Assembly (NCBI GenBank): GCA_963666765.1
Contig: OY762933.1
Location: forward strand, 868,001 to 932,000
Length of the DNA: 64,000 nt
Direction: 5' to 3'
Origin: Foliamicus sp963666765
GTDB lineage: Bacteria > Pseudomonadota > Gammaproteobacteria > Steroidobacterales > Foliamicaceae
In this document: positions 8,640 to 16,005 of the stretch, in pieces
Numbering within the stretch: the stretch's first letter is position 1
How the letters are laid out: each line of letters opens with the position of its first letter
Made by a program: the position numbers and the translations under genes
The notes under the pieces: generated by a model
Seen by the model: the letters and a program-made list of their open reading frames with translations, nothing else
Databases searched by the model: none
Told to the model about the DNA's origin: nothing

Positions 8640-9821
8640 ATGATCGAACGCCCCGCAGCCATCGCGCGTATTGACGCCGCTTTCGCCGTGCATCCGGCAG
8701 TTGCACTGGTAGGTCCCCGCCAATGCGGCAAGACCACCCTGGCCCGAATGTACGCAAAAGAGAAAGCGGACGTGACGTTCTTCGACCTTGAGCGGGCCAT
8801 GGACCAACGCCGGCTGGAAGCGCCCGAACAGGCTTTGTCGCCGTTAGGCGGGCTGGTGGTGATTGACGAGGTGCAGAGAGCGCCATCGCTGTTTGAGACC
8901 TTGCGCGTGCTGCTGGACCGCCCCCCCGCGCGCGCGCGATTCCTGCTGCTGGGCAGCGCGTCTCCGCGGCTGCTCAGGAATACCTCGGAGACGCTTGCGG
9001 GCCGAGTGGGGATAGTTGACCTGGCCGGTTTCGACACCACGGAGACGCCTTGCTCGGATTGGCGAACTCTTTGGGAACGTGGCGGCTTTCCGCGCAGTTA
9101 TCTGGCCCGCAGCGCCTCCGCCTCCGCCCTATGGCGGGAGAATTTCATCCGCACCTTTCTGGAACGGGACATACCGCAACTGGGCATCACCGTGCCCGCC
9201 GAGTCGCTGCGACGATTCTGGACCATGGTCGCTCACTATCACGGACAAATCTGGAACGCCTCCGAATTTGCCCGCGCCATGGGGACTAGTGAGGGAACGG
9301 CGCGCAGGTACCTGGATATTCTGCAGGGCGCCTACATGGTGCGGGCGCTTACGCCGTGGCATGAAAACATCAAGAAAAGGCAGGTCAAGTCGCCCAAAAT
9401 CTATGTGCGCGACAGCGGCCTGCTGCACGCTTTGCTTGAGCTTGCTTCCTTTACCGCCATTGCGGGGCACCCGAAAGTCGGGGCATCCTTTGAAGGCTTC
9501 GCTATTGAACAACTCCTCTCCTGCTTCAATACGCGCTCGGCCAGCTTCTGGGCCACGCACGGCGGCGCAGAGCTGGACCTGCTGGTGCATAGCGCCGGCA
9601 GGCGTTACGGATTCGAAAGCAAATACAGCGATGCGCCGGGTGCTACCCGCGCCATGCATAGCGCCATTGAGAGCCTTGGCCTGGAGCACCTGTGGGTGGT
9701 GTATCCAGGTGAGGAACCCTATGCTTTGGGAGAGCGCATTTCCGCGTTGCCGGTGTGCAGCATCCCGGCGCATGTCCGGAGAATGAGAACTCTGGCGTCA
9801 GCACAGAGTTCCGGAAGTTGA
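8640..9821 (+). CDS. AAA_14 / DUF4143-family ATP-binding protein
   Basis: A 393-residue P-loop ATPase. Walker A is GPRQCGKTT at 25-33, Walker B LVVIDE at 72-77, and a sensor-type GSASPRLL follows. The C-terminal half (about 190-345) is the DUF4143 region with a winged-helix-like segment and a GAELDLLV motif, typical of this family. Members are common, scattered and mostly of unknown function; the GAELDLL-type C-terminus resembles restriction-nuclease folds, a suggestion rather than a demonstration. The gene stands alone between the giant protease and a leftward gene. Its start is fixed by the nearby promoter; no ribosome site is seen. Confidence 0.85.
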   Translation: MIERPAAIARIDAAFAVHPAVALVGPRQCGKTTLARMYAKEKADVTFFDLERAMDQRRLEAPEQALSPLGGLVVIDEVQRAPSLFETLRVLLDRPPARARFLLLGSASPRLLRNTSETLAGRVGIVDLAGFDTTETPCSDWRTLWERGGFPRSYLARSASASALWRENFIRTFLERDIPQLGITVPAESLRRFWTMVAHYHGQIWNASEFARAMGTSEGTARRYLDILQGAYMVRALTPWHENIKKRQVKSPKIYVRDSGLLHALLELASFTAIAGHPKVGASFEGFAIEQLLSCFNTRSASFWATHGGAELDLLVHSAGRRYGFESKYSDAPGATRAMHSAIESLGLEHLWVVYPGEEPYALGERISALPVCSIPAHVRRMRTLASAQSSGS

Positions 9822-9853
9822 CGCGAGAGACGAGTTCGCGCCAATCCACGGGC

Positions 9854-11212
9854 CTACGGCGTGGTCAGGCGCAGCTCCCTGGCGGCGGACAGCAGGTAGT
9901 TGCGCGCCTGGGGGTTTTCCAGTTCCCGGGCCATGCCCTCAAGCGCCAGGGCCTTGCGCTCGACGTGACGCCGCTGCCGAGGCTCGATCAGCAGAAGCTG
10001 GTCCGCGAGATATGCCGCCCAGCGGTAATCCGTCAGCAGCAGCGCGTTGTCCAGCGCCGCGTCCAGCGAGATGCCGCCGGCGGCCAGTTCGTGCAGTCGC
10101 CAGGCCAGCGTGCGCGGCGCGAGCGGCACAAGGCTGCCGGGCTTGCCGTCGAACCAGCCCATGCGGCGGGCGTAGACGGAGCGCACCGCCCAGCCCAGGG
10201 CGCCGTGGGACTGCGCCAGGACCGGGCTTGAGGCCAGTTCCGGGGGCAGGCGTATCGCGGCGGCCAGCTCCCCGGGGGCCAGGCCCGCGTCGATACCCCG
10301 CAAGGTCTCGTCGAGGACGAAACGAAGCGCCGCCGCATAGTCGGCCAGCGCCCGGTCAATCGCGGCGGCGCCGAACATGGGCTGAAGATGGCCGGCAATC
10401 AGCACTTCGGCCTTCTCCGCCCGCATCCGGTCCAGGCTGCGCGCCCATTGCTCGAAATCAGCCGCCTGGTCCCCGATCCCGTCCAGGTCCCCGGGAAAGG
10501 CCTGATAGAAATTGCCTCCCGTGATCAGCACCTTGCGTTCGGGCAGCCAGACATAGAGCTGATCCTGGGTCTCGCCGGGAGCGGCTACCAGCTCCAGCAT
10601 TACGCCGGAAATCCGCAGCCGGTAGCGGTCGCCGTAAAAAAGGCGGTCGGGAGGCAGGTAGCGATCCCCGGTGTCCTCCTCTTCCGGCAACGGGTCAATG
10701 GCCGTTTCGGTACGTTGCGGGTCTCCGAGAAGCAGGCCCTTCTGCCGCTGGCGCCGCTTTCGCGCCTCCACGCCGATCACGCTGCGCCTGAGCCTGAAGT
10801 TGGAGCGCGCGTAGACGTTGGGGGCAAAGTAACGGCCGGTAAAGGCAGCCGCGGCGGCCACGTGAGACTGATCGCCGTGGGTGTAGATCACGGCGGCAAA
10901 GGGCAGTTCCACCGCTTGCCGGTAGGCTGCGGCGGCCCTTTCCGCCGCCGCCGCGGAGTGGTGCGCATCGACCAGGATGGCCGCGTCTTCACCGGCGATC
11001 AGGGTGGAGTTCGACGGGCCGAAACCGGTTGCCAGATAGACGCCTTCGGCGACCTCGAGAACCTCTCCGGTCCATGCGCGCGGGACAACGAGGAATGCAA
11101 GCGCCAAAACCGTGGCGGCAAGACCCCGGCGGCGCGCCTTTGACCGCTCTCGTGGAAACTCTGTTGCGGCACGCCACGGCTTGAGGCGCGCCCGCGTACG
11201 GACGTCGGTCAT
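9854..11212 (-). CDS. Exported alkylsulfatase-like MBL-fold protein with an altered metal site
   Basis: A 452-residue protein with an arginine-rich N-terminus followed by a hydrophobic segment (LAATVLALAFLVVP) that should direct export. The order of elements matches alkylsulfatase (SdsA-type) metallo-beta-lactamase proteins: NSTLIAGEDAAILVD, then the metal loop, an APGETQDQLYVW segment, a GHLQPMFG segment and a helical dimerisation-like C-terminus. The usual H-x-H-x-D-H loop reads THGDQSH here (H112, D114, S116, H117), and the later E-N-x-x-H ligand segment is also changed to GGNFYQAF. Classical two-zinc sulfatase chemistry is therefore doubtful. The ATG overlaps the stop of the O-methyltransferase as ATGA, so the two are translated together. 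Confidence 0.7.
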   Translation of the reverse strand: MTDVRTRARLKPWRAATEFPRERSKARRRGLAATVLALAFLVVPRAWTGEVLEVAEGVYLATGFGPSNSTLIAGEDAAILVDAHHSAAAAERAAAAYRQAVELPFAAVIYTHGDQSHVAAAAAFTGRYFAPNVYARSNFRLRRSVIGVEARKRRQRQKGLLLGDPQRTETAIDPLPEEEDTGDRYLPPDRLFYGDRYRLRISGVMLELVAAPGETQDQLYVWLPERKVLITGGNFYQAFPGDLDGIGDQAADFEQWARSLDRMRAEKAEVLIAGHLQPMFGAAAIDRALADYAAALRFVLDETLRGIDAGLAPGELAAAIRLPPELASSPVLAQSHGALGWAVRSVYARRMGWFDGKPGSLVPLAPRTLAWRLHELAAGGISLDAALDNALLLTDYRWAAYLADQLLLIEPRQRRHVERKALALEGMARELENPQARNYLLSAARELRLTTP

Positions 11213-11859
11213 TCGCAGCTTTCGAGCACGCGGGATACGGAAAGCCAGGATCCGACCGGAATGATCATCGATTGCAGCCTTTTTTCGGTGGCGATACGCC
11301 GATTGAAGAGCTGGATGCCATAGGCAGGGTGTCCTGACTCCAGTTCCTCGTGGCCCTGGCCGAAGCAGTTGGTGTTGTCGGCCAGAATCAGTCCGCCGGG
11401 CCGGGTGTTCTCTATGGCGAAGTCCAGTACGTCGGCGTAGATTTCCTTGCCGGTGTCGATAAACACCATGTCGTAGGGACCATGTCCCGCCAGTTCCGGC
11501 AGTACGTCCAGCGCTCCGCCCATTACGATACGAACCCGGTCGTCCACTCCGGCGCGCCGGAAATTCTGGCCGGCGACTTCGGCGTGCAGCGGTTCGAACT
11601 CGTTCGTTACCAGCAGGCCGCCGGGCGGCAGGGCGCGCGCCAGCCAGATTCCCGAGTAGCCCGCCAGGGTGCCGAATTCGAGGATCCTGCGTGCGCCAAT
11701 CAGCCTCACAAGCAGATTCAGGGCCTGCCCCGTTTCCGCGTCCACGGATATGTCGGGCATGCCGCGCGCCACCGCCGCCGGCATGATCCCGGAAAGCAGG
11801 TCGTCTTCGTAGCCGAACAGGCTGCGGCGGTAGGTGTCGAGGTCGGGATAGGCAGTCAT
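11209..11859 (-). CDS. SAM-dependent O-methyltransferase (catechol/caffeoyl-CoA type)
   Basis: A 216-residue class I methyltransferase. The SAM site is ILEFGTLAGYSGIWLA, the acidic loop is VTNEFEP, and the metal/catalytic region reads YDMVFIDTGKEIYADVLD followed by LILADN, as in the small divalent-metal-dependent O-methyltransferases that act on catechols or CoA esters. I chose the ATG at 11859 (MTAYPDLDTYRRS); an in-frame TTG at 11907 would add 16 residues without a ribosome site. It is the first gene of a two-gene leftward operon with the MBL protein and diverges from the 77-residue protein gene. The substrate is unknown. Confidence 0.85.
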   Translation of the reverse strand: MTAYPDLDTYRRSLFGYEDDLLSGIMPAAVARGMPDISVDAETGQALNLLVRLIGARRILEFGTLAGYSGIWLARALPPGGLLVTNEFEPLHAEVAGQNFRRAGVDDRVRIVMGGALDVLPELAGHGPYDMVFIDTGKEIYADVLDFAIENTRPGGLILADNTNCFGQGHEELESGHPAYGIQLFNRRIATEKRLQSMIIPVGSWLSVSRVLESCE

Positions 11860-11918
11860 GGGCAGGCAGGAATACGCACCACGGCGTAGTATATCGGGCA
11901 ATCCCAATGGAGGAAGAT

Positions 11919-12152
11919 ATGGCCTCAGCCAACGAGAAAAAGCGCATCGTTGAGGATTTTCTCAAGCGTTGCATCGACTATTCCGACAACAAGCTTCGCA
12001 GGTACCGCGCGTCCCTGGACGGCGCGGACTCGGAACAGGAGCTCGCCATTCAGGACAAGATCAACCACTGGGTGGCGTATCGCTTCTTCAATGAATACGC
12101 AATCGAGGAACTGAAAGGCGCCGAGCTCGACGACTGGTTCGACGATGACTGA
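11919..12152 (+). CDS. 77-residue hypothetical protein coupled to a decarboxylase
   Basis: Small, charged and mostly helical by eye: MASANEKKRIVEDFLKRC near the N-terminus and a very acidic end (AELDDWFDDD). No signal peptide, membrane segment or metal motif is visible. The start at 11919 follows a GGAGGA ribosome site at 11909-11914. Its stop overlaps the decarboxylase start by eight bases, so the two are translationally coupled. That suggests a partner or stability factor of the decarboxylase, but no family is recognised and this is inference. Confidence 0.75.
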   Translation: MASANEKKRIVEDFLKRCIDYSDNKLRRYRASLDGADSEQELAIQDKINHWVAYRFFNEYAIEELKGAELDDWFDDD

Positions 12153-13566
12153 TCGCGCGGACACCGGCGATTGCCTGGACACCGGCGAGTTCCGCCGTCA
12201 CGCGCACGATGTGGCGGACTGGATCGCGGACTACTTCGAGGAAGTCGAACGCTTTCCCGTACGCTCCCGGTCCGCGCCCGGGGACCTTCTCGCCGCGCTG
12301 CCGGGCCGCGCGCCCGAACAGCCGGAGCCCATGGAACGGATCCTGGACGATTTCCGGCGACTGATCCCGCCGGCCATGACGCACTGGCAGCATCCCTCGT
12401 TCTTCGCCTTTTTCCCCGCCAACTCCAGCCCGCCTTCGGTGCTGGCGGAGATGCTGACCGCCGGCATGGCGGCGCAATGCATGCTTTGGGAAACGTCTCC
12501 GGCCGCCAACGAACTGGAAGCTCGCATGATGGAATGGCTGCAGGAACTGCTGGGCCTGCCCGGCGGCTGGCGTGGGGTGATCCAGGATTCCGCCTCGGGG
12601 GCGACGCTTTGCGCAATGCTCGCGGCGCGCGAGAAGGCAAGACAGGGCACGGTTGTCGACAGGCTGTCCTTCTATACCTCCGCCGAAGCCAATTCCTCGG
12701 TCCACAAGGGCGCCCGCATCGCCGGTTTCCCGCTGGACTGCATCCGCAGCATCGACACCGACGAGCGGCAGGCCATGAAGCCGGACGCGCTGGAGCAGGC
12801 GATCCGGGCCGACCGCGCGGCGGGTCTGACCCCGGCCTGCGTGGTGATCACGCTGGGCACGACCGGCACCGGCGCCATGGACCCGTTGGCGGAAGTCGGC
12901 GAGATATGCCGGCGCGAGGGCGTCTATCTGCACGTGGACGCCGCCTGGGCCGGCAGCGCCCTGATGCTGGAGGAATACCGCCATCTGCTGAACGGCATCG
13001 AGCACGCCGATTCCTTCGTATTCAATCCGCACAAGTGGATGTTCACCAATTTCGACTGCTCCGCCCACTTCCTCAAGGACCCGGAATCGCTGCAGCGTTC
13101 GCTGTCGATCAACCCCGTGTACCTGCAGAACACCAGCGACGAGCAGATCACCGAGTACCGCGATTTCGGCATCTCGCTGGGCCGCCGCTTCCGCGCGCTC
13201 AAGCTGTGGTTCGTGGTCCGGGCCTTCGGCGCCGAGGGCCTGCGCGAGAAAATCCGCTCGCACATCAACTGGACCCGGGAGCTCGCCCGCGAGATCGAGG
13301 CCGCCAGGGACTTCGAACTGATTACCGGCCCCAACCTGGCGCTGATTACCTGGCGCTACGCTCCCGGCGGCGTAAGCGGCGCGGCGCTGGACAAACTCAA
13401 CGAGCGTCTGCTGCAGGCGATCAATGACGATGGCCGCCTGTACCTGACGAGGGGCTCGGTGGACGACCGCACGGTCATACGCTTTTCCGTCGGCCAGACC
13501 CGCACCGAGGCCGAGCACGTGCGCTCAGCCTGGAAAACTATTCAGGAAATCGCTACCACTGTCTGA
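12145..13566 (+). CDS. PLP-dependent aromatic-L-amino-acid decarboxylase family protein
   Basis: A 473-residue group II decarboxylase. The PLP-binding lysine lies in NPHKWMFTNFD (K297), preceded by the VDAAWAGSA segment that holds the cofactor ring. The N-terminal part has the family signature THWQHPSFFAFFPANSSPPS and MLWETSPAANELE. Members remove the carboxyl group of L-dopa, 5-hydroxytryptophan, tryptophan, tyrosine or phenylalanine; the specific substrate cannot be read from sequence. Length is normal for the family. It is coupled to the 77-residue gene upstream and followed by an AT-rich stretch. Confidence 0.9.
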   Translation: MTDRADTGDCLDTGEFRRHAHDVADWIADYFEEVERFPVRSRSAPGDLLAALPGRAPEQPEPMERILDDFRRLIPPAMTHWQHPSFFAFFPANSSPPSVLAEMLTAGMAAQCMLWETSPAANELEARMMEWLQELLGLPGGWRGVIQDSASGATLCAMLAAREKARQGTVVDRLSFYTSAEANSSVHKGARIAGFPLDCIRSIDTDERQAMKPDALEQAIRADRAAGLTPACVVITLGTTGTGAMDPLAEVGEICRREGVYLHVDAAWAGSALMLEEYRHLLNGIEHADSFVFNPHKWMFTNFDCSAHFLKDPESLQRSLSINPVYLQNTSDEQITEYRDFGISLGRRFRALKLWFVVRAFGAEGLREKIRSHINWTRELAREIEAARDFELITGPNLALITWRYAPGGVSGAALDKLNERLLQAINDDGRLYLTRGSVDDRTVIRFSVGQTRTEAEHVRSAWKTIQEIATTV

Positions 13567-13624
13567 ATCGAAATCAAAGGCAAGCGGATATCGAGCTTTT
13601 GTAACTTAAGTTCTATTTATTCTA

Positions 13625-13653
13625 TTGAATAAAATTAGTGCATGATGTAAATT
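13625..13653 (+). promoter_or_regulatory. Candidate promoter of the AAA ATPase gene
   Basis: TTGAAT (13625-13630), 17 bases, then TAAATT (13648-13653), in a conspicuously AT-rich intergenic stretch. Each box matches consensus at four of six positions. An AAGGA ribosome site follows at about 13676-13680. Confidence 0.35.
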
Positions 13654-13689
13654 TACTTCCCAATCTAATCATGCATAAGGATACTGTTC

Positions 13690-14901
13690 ATGATTGAACT
13701 TGCTAATCCATTCAAACCAGGTGCCGGTCACCAGCCCCCATACTTGGCAGGCCGTCAAGCCGAAAAGAGGGAATTCTTACGGCTACTGAAGCAGGACACC
13801 ATTCTTGAGAACATGGTACTCACAGGCCTTCGAGGCGTTGGCAAGACCGTTTTGTTGGAAACTCTCAAACCACTTGCCTCCGAGAAAAACTGGATGTGGG
13901 TAGGGGCTGACCTATCCGAATCTGCCAGCCTTACGGAAGCGAGCATTGCAACACGACTTTGCACGGACCTGTCGCCAATTACCTCCACCGTCATCGTTTC
14001 CAAAAAGCATGTCTATCCCATCGGATTTGCGGGCAGGGAGGAAACACTGGAGATGACTCTCAACTACGCCGCGCTTCTTGGTATCTATTCACACACGCCA
14101 GGGCTGGCTCTCGATAAGCTCAAGATGGTGCTCGAAAGTGCGTGGGATGTGCTTTCAAGCGCAGGCGGTGTCCGGGGAATCATTTTTGCCTATGACGAAG
14201 CGCAAAACCTGGCTGACCATTCAGGAAAGGAAGAATTCCCTCTTTCCCTGTTGCTTGACGCCTTTCAATCTCTTCAACGTAAGGGCCTCCCACTAATGTT
14301 GGTCTTGACGGGATTGCCAACCCTATTTCCGAGGCTTGTTGACGCACGTACATTTTGCGAGCGCATGTTTCGCGTTGTATTCCTGGAGAGCCTTTCTGAT
14401 GCACATAGCAGGGAAGCAATCCAAAGACCTTTTGAAAGCATGCCCAATGTACCGACGCTTGACGAGTCGTCAGTAGACACAATCATTGGCATGTCCGGAG
14501 GCTACCCCTACTTTATCCAGTTCATTTGCAGGGAAGTCTATGATGTCTTTGTGCAATGTTGGCGTCGGGAAGAACCAGCTTCGGTTCCAATACATGAGAT
14601 CCAACAAAAGTTGGATACAGACTTTTTCTCCGCGAGATGGGCACGAACGACAGACCGACAACGAGACTTACTTTTCGTGATCTCGCACTTGCCGGATTGT
14701 GATCGTGAATTTACTGTGCAAGAGATTGTTGAAAAATCAAAAGAAGTGCCGGGAAAGTCCTTTAGCGGAAGTCACGCAAATCAGATGCTCTCCGCACTCG
14801 CCCGCCAAGGTCTCATCTTCAAGAACAGACATGGCAAGTACTCATTTGCCGTTCCGTTGCTTGGTGATTACATTCGCCGCAACTTCGAGGTCGCCCAATA
14901 G
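13690..14901 (+). CDS. AAA ATPase with C-terminal winged-helix-like region
   Basis: A 403-residue P-loop ATPase of the AAA_16/archaeal-ATPase-like group. Walker A is GLRGVGKT at 46-53 and Walker B ends in YDEAQ (D169, E170). The last 100 residues (TDRQRDLLFVISHLPD ... QMLSALARQGLIFKNRHGKYSFAVP) look like a winged helix. Base composition is clearly lower in GC than the neighbouring genes, pointing to recent acquisition. The gene faces the orphan HsdR_N gene tail to tail. ATPases of this type occur both as solitary genes and in defence or mobile contexts; no function can be assigned. Confidence 0.8.
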   Translation: MIELANPFKPGAGHQPPYLAGRQAEKREFLRLLKQDTILENMVLTGLRGVGKTVLLETLKPLASEKNWMWVGADLSESASLTEASIATRLCTDLSPITSTVIVSKKHVYPIGFAGREETLEMTLNYAALLGIYSHTPGLALDKLKMVLESAWDVLSSAGGVRGIIFAYDEAQNLADHSGKEEFPLSLLLDAFQSLQRKGLPLMLVLTGLPTLFPRLVDARTFCERMFRVVFLESLSDAHSREAIQRPFESMPNVPTLDESSVDTIIGMSGGYPYFIQFICREVYDVFVQCWRREEPASVPIHEIQQKLDTDFFSARWARTTDRQRDLLFVISHLPDCDREFTVQEIVEKSKEVPGKSFSGSHANQMLSALARQGLIFKNRHGKYSFAVPLLGDYIRRNFEVAQ

Positions 14902-15016
14902 TCGAGGCGCGCGCCAATACCTGGATTGTGCAAGGCCACTCTCTACAGACAATTTACCAGCCCTGATCGTAAGGTGCAGGGGTGCTGCTCCAAGGTCGTT
15001 ACAGGCCGGGGCGTTT

Positions 15017-15973
15017 CTATGAGCTGTTGTCGCGGAGACTCACTCGGAAGCGCGAGGGATCCATGCCAACGCTACGGATCACGAATGCCGTTCTGCCTAA
15101 CATCCCGACTGCATTGGCGTGTCTTGAGATATAGAAAGAACCAACCTGGGCCAGATTGACAAACGCTTTGCCCGAAGGATGGACCGGCCTCGTATTCACT
15201 GCGCAACTGCGGCCACCCGGGTTTCCTATCGGACACATATGCTCTTTCAAATGGCCGTGGCGAGCGAGCCACTGGACAGCCTCTTTTAGTACCTGCCACC
15301 AGAACCGTACTTCAACTGTTGTGTTGTCCGGTAAACAAACGCGGGAAACATGATGACCGACCTCGTTCTTAAGCTTTGTGATTGATGCCGGCAATGGCAT
15401 ATATCCATCCTCCGGTGGCGCCGGAGATGGCGGCAAAACAGTGTCACCCTCGTCAGGACCCTCGCGAAGCCCATTCAACATTGGAAGGGGCTGCAAGCTC
15501 CCGTCAAGAACGGCGGGACGCCAAATGGCCAGCGCATTCCGGCAGGCTTCGGCAATCGAGTTGCCAAGTTCGAAAGAAACAATCCGCTTATCTGTCAGCG
15601 GCACGGGTTTGTGCGTTTCATACACATCCCAGCGTTGGCCGTCCGTAACCGCAAAATACAACACGCCTTTTTGCAAAGTGTATTGAATACCCTGCTGGGT
15701 AGCCCTCTCAAGGCGGTCGCCTAGTTTCTTGGCCTCCACCATGATGACTGGCTTGCCGGCGCTGTTAAGCAGCGCATAGTCGGCGCGCCCTCCAGTAGCT
15801 GGATATTCCGGCGCTACGACAGCGGGATCCTCCGTATCCCAGTCCAGCGCCCGGAGTAATGGATCAATCAGAGCATAGCGGGTAAGAGTTTCGCTCTTGC
15901 TCAACGAATCCCGGTGCTCATCGATTCGGCGTGACAGCGTTTCGATGAGTTCGAGAAAATCGCGAAGCGCCAC
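15017..15973 (-). CDS. Orphan type I restriction-like (HsdR_N) nuclease-domain protein
   Basis: A 318-residue protein whose first 150 residues match the N-terminal nuclease domain of type I restriction R subunits: a RYALIDPLLRALDWD segment, then GGRADYALLN with D65 and VIMVEAKKL with E80 and K82, a complete D...ExK catalytic set. There is no helicase motor, and no HsdM or HsdS gene nearby. The C-terminal part (about 205-318) is predicted beta-rich with unknown fold. It may act as a stand-alone nuclease, possibly a domesticated or defence-related protein. It lies just downstream of ftsH, where folP and glmM are usual in related genomes. Confidence 0.8.
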   Translation of the reverse strand: MALRDFLELIETLSRRIDEHRDSLSKSETLTRYALIDPLLRALDWDTEDPAVVAPEYPATGGRADYALLNSAGKPVIMVEAKKLGDRLERATQQGIQYTLQKGVLYFAVTDGQRWDVYETHKPVPLTDKRIVSFELGNSIAEACRNALAIWRPAVLDGSLQPLPMLNGLREGPDEGDTVLPPSPAPPEDGYMPLPASITKLKNEVGHHVSRVCLPDNTTVEVRFWWQVLKEAVQWLARHGHLKEHMCPIGNPGGRSCAVNTRPVHPSGKAFVNLAQVGSFYISRHANAVGMLGRTAFVIRSVGMDPSRFRVSLRDNSS

Positions 15974-16005
15974 TTTAGATTGCTTGGACTGGAGGGACGG
16001 CGAGA

